Origin: Cryptomeria japonica
Lineage: Eukaryota > Streptophyta > Pinopsida > Cupressales > Cupressaceae
Assembly: GCF_030272615.1 (NCBI RefSeq)
Contig: NC_081413.1
Coordinates: 607,392,209 to 607,456,208 of the forward strand
Length of the DNA stretch: 64,000 bases
Reading direction: 5' to 3'
Shown here: positions 1-11,630 of the stretch, in pieces
Position numbering within the stretch: the first letter of the stretch is position 1
Layout: every line of letters starts with the position of its first letter
Notes under the pieces: generated by a model
The model's input: only the letters and a program-made list of their open reading frames with translations
What the model was told of the DNA's origin: nothing
Databases searched by the model: none
Made by a program: the position numbers and the translations under genes

Positions 1-649
1 CCTCTATGACATTGTATTGGTCCGGTGGTTGATCTATGTATCATGTGATTTAATTTTGTAATTAGGTCTTGAGGGTTGAGCTGACCTTGTAGTCAAGGTT
101 GATGATTTGTATAAATAGGTATTATATTCATGTAATTCAGGTGTCATGGTTATGTCTACATTATTAGAGAGTGGTGTATGTGTGAATAAGTAAATTCATC
201 TTTTTGTGTGAAGTGTTGATCAGAGTGTGTTGCAACGCAGTCAATTGTGCTTAACCAGAACTCTCATCAGTCACTTGGAGATGCTATTCTTTCAGTTCAT
301 CTTAACCAGATTGTAGTCTGAATGTTATTGTAAGGTAGTGAACCTTCCCCGAGGGTTGTATCCTTTTGGGTCATCATATTTTGAGCAGTGAGATCTAGGC
401 AGTGTGCGTAAATGCATGTGCATTCCCCATTTCTTACATATACTACCACATAGTATCATCTTATTGTAGGTAGGTTCCCACCGTGGTTTTTCCCTTAACC
501 GGGTTTTTCACGTCAAAATCTTGGTTTTATGTGTGACGTTGTTATTGTGTTTATCTTTACTCTTACTACAGTTGATCAGATTAGTGAGTTGTGCTTAAAT
601 TGTTTGATCCGGTGAAAACTGATTCACCCCCCCTCTCAGTTTTCCTTCA
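1..649 (+). mobile_element. Element E: right-hand part of a Copia-type LTR, truncated by window edge
   Basis: This is the R-U5 part of an LTR in plus orientation. A TATA box (TATAAATA) lies at 110-117. The C-rich CACCCCCCCTCTCAG motif seen near the 3' end of Copia LTRs in this window lies at 625-639, and the LTR ends in CA at 649. No primer-binding site follows, so it is the right (3') LTR of an element lying mostly outside the window, or a solo LTR. The sequence just after 649 reads, on the minus strand, as Copia RT-region coding sequence, so E is inserted into element F. The left TSD is outside the window. Confidence 0.6.
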
Positions 650-686
650 TTGCCAATAGACTCATTATCTTTGCTCAAATGACAAC

Positions 687-2218
687 TGTAGACACCTAAA
701 AGTTGCACAACAAATTAAATGAATTTTATTCATTTAATTATACCTATATCTTCCAATTAATTAAATTAAGATTTAATTAATATCCCTATTCTTCTATTTG
801 CCCATTAATCAAATTAAAGATTTGACTAATGTTTCATTTCTTCTATCCTAGCCATTTAATTAAACCCCTCTTTCTAAGCCATTTAATTAAATTCACATTC
901 AATTAAATCTTCCTTTCTAAGCCATTTAATTAAATTTACATTTAATTAAAATTCCCCTTCTAGCCATTTTTAATTAAATTTACATTTAATTAAAACCACC
1001 CACTTGCAAAATTAAAAATCACATTTAAATAAATCAATTTTTATTTAAATCTATCAAATGCAAGTTGCAACCAAAATTAAAATAAATTAATTTTATTTTA
1101 ATTAAATTCTTTTTTCCCCCACCCACTTGCAAAATCTTACATCTCCCACTTGCCTCCTAAACCTCTTCTAGAGCCTTCTAGATTCTTCTAATCCTATCTT
1201 AATTAACCTAATCCATCTCTTAAACATTTCACATTCCTTAAGAGAAGTCACTTCTCAAAATGTCTCAAAGTCTTTGAAATGCATTAAAGGCTTTATGTCC
1301 TCAACAAGTTAACCCTTTAAATTCTCCCAAACCATTAATGGTTAACTCAACCCTTCCCACATGGTTAGAGACTTTCTCTCTAACTTAACCCTCATCTAAC
1401 CCAAGGGTATCATCAAGCACTTATGGATTTGACCCTAGTTATCCTATTAACCCTTGCACAAGAGTTTACCCCTTGGATAAAAGCTTTATCCAATGGATAA
1501 CTCTAACCTAACCTTAACCCTTACCTCCTAAGGTAACCTCCATGTCTTCTTAGGAATTTAATGCCTCTTACATCTCCTCTCAAGCAACCTCTTGTTGACA
1601 ATTGTTACCATTTCATTGGTGAAACTTGTAAACATGGATTGATAACTTTCAATGTTGGCCCTTGTTGAGATTATTCAATCTCAACCCTCCATTGCCCTAT
1701 TTTCCCTATAAATAGAGCTCCCATTCTTCATTTCAATATCCAAGTCTTTGTGCATCAAAACTATAGTCTCATTTCATCAAGCATCATTAACCTCTCTTTA
1801 ATAATAGTAATTAGATAATTTAGTTGCATATCATTTAGTAATATCATGTTAGCTTTATTTTATATGCTATTATTAATATCATCTTAAACATCATTTTCAA
1901 GCTAGTTAGCTTCATATCAATATCTTGCATCTTACCATAATCTATTTTCATATCCAATCATCACTAAGATCTTAGTTGTATTTCCATTTAAATCTTATTC
2001 TCTAGGTTGTCAAGTTGAGGATCAAGTGCTCTTCCAAGTGAGGGCCACCTTGAATCTTAGAGATCTTTAGAGATAGAGGAGCATGGAATGATTTTAAAGA
2101 GTTTAGATTTATTCAACTTGTTTTGTTTTGATTTCTAACTCTAATGCAATGTTTCATGTGTGTGTGTTTGAGGTGTTCTTCTCTATTGTAGGCTGATACC
2201 ACATTTTTCAGGCATACA
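687..2218 (+). mobile_element. Element S: solo LTR inside the RT region of F
   Basis: A 1.53-kb segment beginning TGTAGACACC and ending CATACA, with flanks ACAAC (682-686) and ACAGC (2219-2223), a 5-bp TSD with one mismatch. Removing it joins the Copia reading frame of F on the minus strand without a shift (a SKPLSASMAIG side joined to a HLSKDNESIG side). A TATA box (CTATAAATA) lies at 1706-1714, so its own sense is plus. The first 400 bp are repeated TTTAATTAA-type blocks, as in the LTRs of A1 and A2, and the start resembles theirs, so it may be a distant relative. The right end could instead lie near 2203. Confidence 0.65.
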
Positions 2219-2221
2219 ACA

Positions 2222-2990
2222 GCCAATAGCCATGGAGGCACTCAGTGGTTTAGAATTCTCCATATTAAACTTTTTGAGCATCTCTTTGACATAATTAGCT
2301 TAAAAAATAAAGATACCATCATTTAGTTGAGAAAGTTAAAGTCCAAGAAAGAAAGACAACTCACCAATCATAGACATCTCAAACTCTTTTTGCATCTCTT
2401 CTACAAATTTCTTACACACCATCATCTCCACCAAAGATAATGTCATCAACCTATACAACAATTATCAAAAGCTTGCCTTCCTCAATCTTATAGTAGAGAT
2501 TTCTATCTTCAATACCTTTCTTAAAACCTCATTGAAGAAAGTACTTATTCAACCTTCCATACCATTCCCTATGGGCTTGTTTGAGGCCATATAAAGCCTT
2601 TTTAAGTATGCACACCATGTCTAGATCTTCTAATAATAAAAAACCATCAGGTTGTTCTATGTAAACTTCTTCATCTAAATCACTATTCAAGAAAGAAGGA
2701 TTGATATCCATTTGATAAACCTTGGAATTATTGTTTATTGGAAAGGAAAGAAATATTATGAGTGCCTCCATCCTTGCCACCAGAGAAAAATTCTCCTTAA
2801 AATTAGTCCCTTCTACTTATGAATAACCCTTACAAACCAATCTTGATTTATTCATTGTTACCTATCCTTGATTATTCAACTTGTTCTAGAACACCCATTT
2901 TTTTTGTTTGACATTCTTATTTGTAGGTCTTGGGACTAATTCACATGTTTAAATCTTCTCAATCTTTTCTAACTCTTCTTCCACTTCTTT
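2222..2990 (-). pseudogene. Copia reverse transcriptase fragment (element F)
   Basis: Minus-strand RT of F. The best piece (2529-2780) contains [17 protein letters not shown] and ALYGLKQ, signatures of the Copia RT core. Towards 2230 the same strand continues through the FVDD-type catalytic region and ends in a MENSKPLS-like stretch just before solo LTR S. Towards 2990 it carries degraded N-terminal RT sequence. It would have made cDNA for the element; stops and shifts rule out function now. Confidence 0.75.
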
Positions 2991-3179
2991 TAACCATCCT
3001 TCATCTTTGCTAAAATAAAAAAAGGTCTAGGGTTCCACCTTTGAAAGGAGACAAAGGTTCACTTGCTCAATTACTTTTTGAAAATATTCTTTTATTCAAT
3101 ATATCTTCATTATTATCATCAATGATATGATCTTTTGAATGGTTATTTTAGACATACTTTGCTAGAGTTTTAGGGGGCT

Positions 3180-4130
3180 TCTATTGTTCCTTTTCCTTTT
3201 CTTCTTTCTCTTCATCTTCCTCATCTTCAATGTACGCAAGTTTTTGTTATCCATATTCCTCACGTTCTTGTTCATTCTAACTTCAATCTTCATCAACCAT
3301 GACTCTCGTGCTTTTAACTATCCTCTTCAATCTCTTATTGTAGCATATATAGGTTTTTATCCTTGCAGAGTAACCAAGAAAGATCGCTTCATCACTTCTT
3401 GAATCAAACATTCCAAGATCTCCTTTGTCTGTTCTGATGTAATATTTGCTAACAAATTATTTGAAATGCTTGATTGTTGAAAGTCTTACATGTCATAGCT
3501 TATAAAGGGTCTTAGAGTTATTGAATCTTACATGCACCCTATTAAGAATGTAGATAGAAGTATGCACTACCTCTTTCTAGTATCCATCACACAAATTAGC
3601 ATCTTTCAACAGTATTCTTTCCATCTCTTGAACTGTCCTATTTTTTATTTCAACTACCCCATCCTACCAAAGGGTCCTAGGATAATACAAATGTCTTCTA
3701 ATGCCATGACCTTCACAAAAAATTTTAATGTCATTTGAAGTAAACTCACCTCCTCTATCAGACCTTAAACATTTGATCTTAGCATCTATCTCATTTTCTA
3801 CCATAGATTAAACTTATTTAGGATATTTGTTTTTTCTCTAAAAAATGTAACCCATTTAAAGGAAATTTCACCATTGATTCTTTGAGTCTTGGATGGTCCA
3901 CATAGGTTTGTATGTATCAACTCTAGAGGTTTTGTAGTATAATATTCCTTGTTGTTGAATTTGGTCCTTGTTTTCTTTCTCATTTGACATTCCTTGCATA
4001 AGGTGTTTGTAGGCTTGATGATCTTTGGTATATCTCCTATCACATGTGTAGATCTAATCTTTACCATGTTTTTGAAGTTGATGTGACCCATCCTCTTGTG
4101 GCATAGCCAACATTCACTAGACTGTGCCAA
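3180..4130 (-). pseudogene. Copia GAG-pre-integrase and integrase fragment (element F)
   Basis: Minus-strand remnant. The stretch 3798-4130 reads WLCHKRMGHINFKNMVKI then LCKECQMRK, the zinc-binding GAG-pre-integrase module that precedes Copia integrase. It runs into the start of the integrase core (ELIHTNLCGPS). Sequence from 3180 to 3790 is the degraded remainder of the integrase and linker, matched by position to the same part of element C. The integrase would have inserted the cDNA; the copy is dead. Confidence 0.7.
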
Positions 4131-4288
4131 TAGAAAAATTCCTTATTTAGCTTACTACTTTATCTTCCTTTAGATGATAAACATTTTCATCAGTTCCTGT
4201 TCCCTCTATAATCTACTTTCCTGAGCTACCTTTTTCTATTTTCACAACATTTATCATGAATTGTGAGATTATATCCTTTACTCCACAT

Positions 4289-4512
4289 CTAACTAGCACT
4301 AAGAAAATTATGTTTTAGTCCCTTAACAGTAAGGGCATCTTCTATCTTATGCTTTTCACCAATAGTTATAGTCCCTTTTCCACAAATTTGTGCAGACCCT
4401 TCATCACCAAACCTTAGTAATCCTCCATTCCACTTCTCAAGGTTAATGAATTTTCTCTTATCATTAGCCATGTGATTAGAACATTCACTGTCAATTACCC
4501 AAGTATTTGGTT
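4289..4512 (-). pseudogene. Copia aspartic protease fragment (element F)
   Basis: On the minus strand, WVIDSECSNHM is followed by NLEKWNGGLLRFGD and later VKGLKHNFLS, the usual Copia protease start and its downstream landmarks. The active-site DSG of this family has become DSE here, which would inactivate it. There is no recognisable zinc knuckle to its right, so the coding part of F ends about here. Confidence 0.7.
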
Positions 4513-4561
4513 CCTATTTTGCATCAAAGTCAATCCACAAAATCATTGATATTTCACATTC

Positions 4562-6288
4562 TTAGTTTGTAGATTATCGAATTCCTTACATTGAGTTGAG
4601 ACCTCCAAAATTTGGCTAAATTTTGAGGACCCATGTAAATTTTTTCTTATGCACTCAAAAAAGCAACTACAAAATCTTGCACAAGTAGCTCACTTTGGAG
4701 AGCTCGATTTTGAAGCCCAATGAGTATCATGCAAAATGCCTTTGGGATTGTGTTCTTCACCTATTAGGAATTATATTAAGCATGTTGGGCCTCACACTTG
4801 GTATTTTTTATTTTGCATGTGACTTGATGACCCGATATTCTATTCGTCAAGAGAGTGTGAAGGTGATGCATGAAGATAATTGGGACTTGTCGAGATGGAT
4901 TGTCCCTCCCTATCGAGTTTTGAGTAAAGCATTGTTATGTGTTTGGCTAAGGTGTCCCAAAGGTAGTTGGCAAAGGTTTACAAAGTGATCATGAATGGGT
5001 CCCTCGAGACTCAGCCAGATTGGTCTATTATGTTCACCAAGTCCTGAGATATGTCCAATGTGGCATATGTGGCATCCTCTTTAGGAGCTTAGAGCTCAGT
5101 GGGAAAATGGTGAGCATCTCGCTGAGCCTCGAGTATGTGCAACCGAGGATTTATATCTCGATGCTTATTATGAGGATTACTTCATTTGACTGAGAAGTCG
5201 ATTGCGACAATAGGGAACAAGATGAGGTAAATAATATGCAAGCTAGAAGATTTGATGTAACCGTAGGATCTAGGTGGTTGGTATGGGTCCAGATTGCTAA
5301 TTATACCTTGAAATGCTAGCGCAATTGATATGTATCTACTTGATCCGATACATATGTCAAGAATGAAATGCTATTACAGACTTTTCACACAAGTTGGAGG
5401 ATGAAAATCTAAAAGGATTAATCTTCATGATTAGATCAAATGCATGAAGTCAGGCAAGTAGTTGTCACCATTATGCGTTTGGTGTGTGAAGTACTCAAGA
5501 AAAGGTGACAAGATTGTTGTTAAATACAAAGGTAGTGTGAGGATAGAATGGTGATTAGTTGATAGATCTTAAAAGCTTGTGAGATGGGATTTGGAAGTCT
5601 TGCAGATTAGATGCAAAAGTCCTAAAGTGACATGCATGAGGAGTCTGTTGTATAACCAAAGGGGTGTTGAAAATATACATGGTTGCCAAAGAGGAACAAT
5701 AAGCTCAAAGTGCACATGCAAGACTGCCTTGTAGTTTGTAGATACTTCCATCATCCATGGCAACCGGATTTTCTCTTTGGAAGTAGAAAACTATGGAGAA
5801 AGCAAAGGGTGCAAGCTCTAGTGAAGTGGTTTGGTAGCACCGCAAACCCACATGTGTGAAACTGTCAATGTTCTCCCCTACCAGGATGAGTAATGAGAGT
5901 TACTCATTCTAGTGTTCTCTACATCAATAACCACCAATGCTCAGTGGTGACTCGACTCATAGGGTGGTTAGCTCCCGTGAAAGCCTTCTGATTTGGGCAT
6001 GATGGCTTTCATGAGTGATCATCTTGGTGATTACACTTCAGGACAAGATGTAGGCAACCGACTCCATCAGGTTATACTTTTGTAGAATGGCTAATTAGGT
6101 AAAACATACTAGACACATGTAAACAACTTGAAGCTTATTGCATTCCTTACCATTATAAAAGGAATTACAAGGCTATTAGAAAGGGTTATGAAATCTTTCG
6201 TTTTCTAGGCAAGTAAAGCAGGGTTGTGTATACTCTAATGTTGAGATAATTATGTAGTGAATGAATGTATAAATTTCTTGATGGTTTC
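4562..6288. other. Unassigned repeat-like sequence between F and A1
   Basis: About 1.7 kb without a convincing gene. Open frames at 4695-4988 (plus) and 5569-5763 (minus) have no recognisable domain. A TATA-like TTATAAAAGG at about 6161 and the non-coding character suggest another degraded LTR, but I could not find its ends, a partner copy or a TSD. The last 5 bp (GTTTC, 6284-6288) would be the left target site of A1. Confidence 0.35.
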
Positions 6289-7423
6289 TGTATACATATA
6301 AAGTTGGCTACGAGCAATTAAATAAATATTTTATATTTAATTAATGGTTATTCTTCTATTAATAATTAATTTGAAAAGGTTGATTTATTTAATTCATTAG
6401 TCTTTAATTTTCTTCTATTAATTAATTGAGTTGAAACATTTAATTAATTAATTCATTATTCCCCTTTCTTCTAAGCCAATAATTAAATATTTAATATTTA
6501 ATTATCATTCCTTATCATATTTGTGCACTATTCACTATCCTATAGTTTCATTATTAAATAATTTCATAATTATTTAATTACCACTTTCCAACTCACCTCA
6601 TCTTCACATCATCTCCACCTTTGCCAACTCATCCATCATGTGGCTAATTTAAAATCAATAAAAATAAATCATTTATTAGCCACTTATCTCCAACTTCCAT
6701 ATTCATGAATAAAATGTGTACGTGCACATAATCTTTGAAACCTCCCTATTTTTGCTCCAACACTCCTATATTCTTGGAGGAGGTTTTGTCCACCTAACCC
6801 TAGTCCATCTCCACTTGTCTCTCCATCCCTAAATATTCTCCAATTAATCCTAGATTCTCTCAGTCAAGGTGAGATGAGTGACACTTGTCTTCTCCTTCCC
6901 CCTTTCTCTCAACCTTTAGCCTCTTGCTCATAGACATCCAAAAAGAAAGATTTAATCATGACCATTGATCTCTGCCACCTAAGCTTATGCACTCAAAAAT
7001 CTATAAATAGAGGTCCCCTAAGCCATTTTTGAAACTAATAGCTAATCATATAGTTAACTAGGAGTCTTAATCTTTGCATCCGCGAGTTCATTTGTTTAAG
7101 CATTTTAGAGTTTTTGAGCAAATTAGCATATCATTATCTTTCCATATTATCTTAATATCATTTAACATAACATATTATATATCAGTCCATTCCACACTTG
7201 CCATCTTGGAAGCTACTAGTGCTTGTCTGAGAGCAAATCATATGCAACCAAGAACAATGGGGTTAGGACACAATGAGACATAATCCATGAAGGTATAATC
7301 ATTTTATTTTTCTTTATTTCATGTTGTTTCATTGATTGAAGCTTGAGTTCATGTAGTTTTATATTTTCATGATGGACTAACAAGTTGCAGGTTACTTTTG
7401 AGGTGAAAACTTAAGTCGATACA
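6289..7423 (+). repeat. 5' LTR of A1
   Basis: 1,135 bp from TGTATACATA to GATACA. The A2 LTR (about 56.37-57.55 kb) is the matching copy: both open with a TTGGCTA-GAG block, continue with AT-rich TTAATTAA-type blocks, then a TGACACTTGTCTTCTCCTTC segment, a TATA box (7001-7009, CTATAAATA), and a CTTGTCTGAGAGCA block near the end. Transcription would start shortly after the TATA box. Confidence 0.8.
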
Positions 7424-7427
7424 TTTT

Positions 7428-7444
7428 TGGCACCCACCGTGGGG
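7428..7444 (+). other. Primer-binding site of A1
   Basis: TGGCACCCACCGTGGGG lies 4 bp after the LTR end (CATTTT spacer). It is a form of the TGGCGCCCAC-GTGGGG primer site I know from plant Tat-type elements, with one change. It sets the plus orientation of A1. Confidence 0.8.
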
Positions 7445-9327
7445 TTCAGGCCTCGTACATCTTCTTCTAATATCCTATCTAATTCTTGAATTAATGCATT
7501 TGTAAACCTATTTCATGTCTGTGTGAAATTGGGTAGCGCTTTTACTGCATAGGTTAGTGCTTGTATTGCTTAGGTTAGTGCTTTTGCTTGAAAAATCATG
7601 CATTTAATATGCAGGACAATGCTTTTACAACTTAGGTTAATGCTTTTGTTGTCCAGGGTAGCACTTATGTTTTGCAGGATAGCACATTTACTGATTTAGC
7701 GTTTTCATCCTATTATCTGTTAATTTGAAATTTTATAATCTATCAGCTAACAGATCTTTGCAGGTTTGGTTGTCCAAGACTTAAATTTTGCAAATTACTG
7801 ACTAAGGGGTTAATGAACAACATGCAACTTGCATCATGTGTTTTCAGTAAGGTAGTTGCACATAGATGATCTAAAGGTTAAAAAGAATCATTGTCTACCA
7901 TGTTTGTTTAAAAGTAGTAGGTGAGTATGCTCTTACCCTAATACGGTGATCAGAAAGCTAGACTTGCTTTTATCTTATGTGTTACCTTTAGAGGGCCTGC
8001 CTTCCTGAGCTTTCTTGAGGGGGCCAGTGAGAGGGGAACGACCCAAGTGGAAATGGGCTAATACCGAGTCCTTTCGATCCACTTTAAATAAATCATGTTT
8101 GTGATGAAATTCATGGGCAACATGTGTTGATTAATTCATACCGACACTATGTTTCCCCATAAACTCTATGGAGCACAAACTCTATAGGGTGGGAAACTTT
8201 TGTATATATAGAGTGTAAAGTGCCGCATGTATGGCTACATGACTGGAAGCCCTTACTAAAAACCATCTTGTCTAGATGCCAAAATCCTTCTAATTGCTGG
8301 TGCAGGAGGTCGAACCTTTAAAGTGGCTCACACACATACGGTTCTTAGTAGATATATGTAGTTTTCCATGGGGAGTTTTCATGGAAACTGGTGCTTGGCT
8401 GCCCTAGAGAAGTGAGTGCCGAGGGTGGAGCCAGTGGGGTCAAGCACCTAGATATCTGCTTTGAACAACATAGCCTTGGGGGAAACCCCATGTGAGATTC
8501 AACAATTATTGTCTCAGCCTACCATAAGACTTGTGCTTACTTGTGCACTTTTGATTTACCAAACATTGTGTCTTTTGTGTATGCAAAATGTTCTCAAAAT
8601 GGTAAAATATCAAAAAAATCATCATCTTGAAATGAGTAAAAAATCCGACAACTTGCTGGTAAATTGAGAAATCCAATTAAAACAATGAGAATCGTGCTTT
8701 TGTAGCATAGAGAAACACTTTTACACGTTAAGACAATGCTCTTACCCCACAGTACAATGCATTTGAGTCATAGGATCACACATTTGTCAAACTAGACAAC
8801 ACTTTTGCAATAGAAACAACACATTTAAAACTTAGGTTCACGCCTTTATAGTTACAAAGCAGTGCTTTTACTCAACAGAATGATGCATTTGTTGCACAAG
8901 ATAGCGGTTTTATTCAATAGGATAGCGCATTTGTTCCAACGCATCTATAATAGTGACTCTTTTTCCTACATCAGAACAAAATTTCAACATCAGTTTCAGA
9001 TACCCTTTTCCAAGGAGATTCATTTTCAACTGTCACAAATTCTCAAACTAGTCAAACAATCAGGTTTATCAATCAAATAGTTTATTTCCAAAGGTTTTCA
9101 TAAGCATAAACATACAACAAGTTATTGATTCAACCATCTCAAGTGCAAAATCATCATCATCATCAGTTTCTTATCGGGATACATCAAATCCTTTATCACG
9201 AAACTAGATCATATCAATATTTGTTCATCATCTTGGATATATCATTCCTATTTGGACCTAAGTAATATCATAATCAAAATTGCACTCACTTTGGAATCAA
9301 ACAACTTGAAAATCATTAGATTCTTAT
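7445..9327 (+). other. Untranslated leader of A1 with tandem repeats
   Basis: Almost 1.9 kb between PBS and the first ORF. It has two blocks of degenerate repeats of about 24 bp built on GCTTTTG...AGGTTAG-like units (7530-7705 and 8690-8945). Between them is a region (about 7975-8540) well conserved in A2. That region holds a hairpin-forming stretch at 8361-8388. No long ORF is shared between the copies here. A leader of this size may carry packaging, dimerisation or translation signals; that is inference. Confidence 0.6.
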
Positions 9328-9600
9328 ATGACTTTTAGGTATCGCCTCAAGAAAAGGAAACCTAGTTATAAGGCTATCTTGAAGAAGAGGATATTCTTAT
9401 ACATCAATCACAATTTTTTTTTGAAACATAGAACATTCCTACATCATTTTCATAACCATTTACGTAGTTACGGAACAGAGTTTGATGAAGAAATATTGCA
9501 ATCACGTGCTTTTCAACAAAAAAACGCCTTATCTCAACACACTAATAGGGGTGGTAAAATCAACTTATCTTATCTTCCTAAACTAGTGATCACCTATTGA
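9328..9600 (+). CDS. 90-aa ORF upstream of gag in A1
   Basis: A complete 90-aa ORF that ends 46 bp before the gag start. The product is basic: LKKRKPSYKA near the N terminus, a KHRTFLHHF segment in the middle, then TEFDEEILQSRAFQQ, and it ends PKLVITY. I recognise no domain. The A2 copy (59470-59742) has exactly the same length without indels, and many differences between the two fall at third codon positions, which suggests past selection on the protein. Some Tat/Ogre-type elements carry an extra ORF before gag; I cannot say this one is homologous. It could also be an N-terminal part of gag separated by a stop. Confidence 0.55.
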   Translation: MTFRYRLKKRKPSYKAILKKRIFLYINHNFFLKHRTFLHHFHNHLRSYGTEFDEEILQSRAFQQKNALSQHTNRGGKINLSYLPKLVITY

Positions 9601-9646
9601 GTTACACTTAGAAAATAAATTTTTTGGGAAGTTTCAAATCAATCAT

Positions 9647-11270
9647 ATGCTAGTTTGGACTAGAGCTCAACACGAGCAGTTGAGAAGACAACAAAAACAA
9701 ATGGAAGAAGAAAATTCAATGTTTCAACCATTTGGATACACAGATGTTGATGAAGAAGCAATCAATAGTACCATTAGGGACCTTGAACAAGATTCCCAAT
9801 TTGAAAAACTAATGGAAAAACTCTTGGAACAACAAAAATAGAAATACATCCTAATGTTGGCAAATTCAGGAGCAAAATTGCCACAAGATTTTAACATGGA
9901 AAGTTTGAAATAAGATGCGGAAACAAGTCATAATCAAAACAATGATGACCACAATGACGATGATGTTAACCAAGTGAACCATGAAGAAACAAGAGGAGAT
10001 AGAACAAGAAGAGACCGAGATGATACAAGGAATCAAGATGAAACACAAAGGGAGCAAAGTGATAGAAGAACTTATTAGGATGCAAGGAGAACCCGTGTTG
10101 ATAATCCTCTATTAACTCTCAACAAATGCAAACTTTGCAACAACAAATACAGGATATGCAGAATGGGATGAGTTCCAATAAATATTCATTGGAGGACATC
10201 TATCCATATCCTTTTGACAAGAATTTAAACATGATACCATTCCTACAACATTGTGAAATCCCTAAATATGATAAATATGATGGGAAATTTGATCCTCAAG
10301 ATCATATTTAGAGAATTTTGCACTATGATTATGGAGTTTTCACACAATGAAACTTACCAGATGCATCTATTTCCTAGAAGTTTAAGTGGGAAATCAATGG
10401 AATGGTTCTCAAGGTTGCCATCTAGGATTAAATCTTTTAAATAACTTGTGAAAATATTCATCTCACAATACTCCTACAACATAAGAAATGAGATAACAAT
10501 GTCGGACCTATGCAATATCAAACAAAAGAATGGTGAACCTTTCATGGTTTTTCTACAATGATGGAGATGATTGTTTAATAGGTATCCAAGAGATGTACTA
10601 GATCAAGAGAAAATGGACATATTCATTGACAACCTTACCAGTGAAATGAGTTATAGACTCAAACTGTAATGTCCTTCCAGTTTTGCAAAAATGATTGAAA
10701 ATGGTCTTAGGATTGAAGATACAATTGTAAAGAAGGGAGAGTTAAAACTCTACAACAATTCCTATAACAACAATCACAACAAAAACAACAATGGTAACAA
10801 TAACAATGACAAACCTAAATTTTGGTCCAAGAATAGAAACGTTACCAATGGAGGAAATGATGATAACAATGGTGCCAAACAACAACCAATCTTTAACTTA
10901 TCAAGTCAAGCGCCAAACAACAACAATCAAGAGAATAGTAAACCCAAGTCTTTCTTCTCCAATCCCTGTAGGAAATTCACAAACATTGGGGAATCATTGG
11001 AATTGGCCTTAAAGACTCTTCTTGCAAATAAATTGATTACCTTACCAGTAGCAAGAAACTATTAACCTCAAATCAAACTGAATTGGTGGAATGACAATCA
11101 TTTTTGCAACTATCATAGAAGCAAAGGACATCAAACCAATGATTTTCAAAGATTAAAGCACCTTATTCAAGACTTAATTGATAATGGAACTATCACAATG
11201 CATGATCATACAACAAATGAATCACATCTAGCATTCAAAACTCCACTACCAATTATTAGAAAGGTGAACA
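9647..11270 (+). pseudogene. gag of A1 (Retrotrans_gag type), broken
   Basis: Starts MLVWTRAQ, like the A2 copy. A Q/E-rich N-terminal part is followed by an acidic linker and then the capsid-type gag core (10126-10460) with PFDKNLNMIPF, CEIPKYDKYDGKFDP and MEWFSRLPS. The C-terminal part is rich in asparagine (10740-10920), then WNDNHFCNYHRSKGHQ, the C-x2-H-x4-H-x4-C zinc knuckle of Tat gags, whose last Cys is Phe here. The protein would coat the element RNA. Stops at 9839 and 10309, frameshifts near 10300 and other stops inactivate it. Confidence 0.8.
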
Positions 11271-11630
11271 ATCTAAACCAAAGGATGACAAGGAAAAATC
11301 TAAGGTAAATTATAATTATACATATGATGATTTGGTAAATATCATCATTGTCAAAGACAAAACACCTTCAGAACTGATCAACGTCATTACTAGAAGCAAA
11401 GCGAAGGTTACATTTTCGGGTATAACAAATGAATCAAGATCCACTTCGAGACAATACAACTTTGTGGAACAATTAAAAAAGATACCCACCCAAATATCAA
11501 TTTTGGAGCTCCTAAAAGTTTCACCTATGCATAAGGAAATATTGGAGAGAGCTTTAGCAAAAACAACGATCTCAAAAGACCTGGATGTAGATCAATTCCA
11601 AAACATGGCAGGACACCTCATAGCCCCTCA

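Larger units (their letters stand above)
650..4560 (-). mobile_element. Element F: old, truncated Copia retrotransposon
   Basis: Minus-strand Ty1/Copia remnant. Going down the minus strand it shows protease, GAG-pre-integrase, integrase and reverse transcriptase in the Copia order. It is interrupted by solo LTR S (687-2218) and cut on the left by E. The right boundary is soft: recognisable coding similarity fades near 4510-4560, before any zinc knuckle or gag, and no LTR of its own is seen. Many stops and frameshifts show it is the most decayed coding element here. Confidence 0.7.

Noticed and set aside
4695-4988. 97-aa plus-strand frame with two hydrophobic stretches
   Set aside because: No recognisable family, no promoter or neighbours, and the region is otherwise repeat-like; chance frame is more likely.
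8461-8667. 68-aa frame in the A1 leader, partly matched at 58783-58977 in A2
   Set aside because: The conservation is at the nucleotide level, the frames diverge after about 30 residues by frameshift, and the region looks like conserved untranslated RNA.
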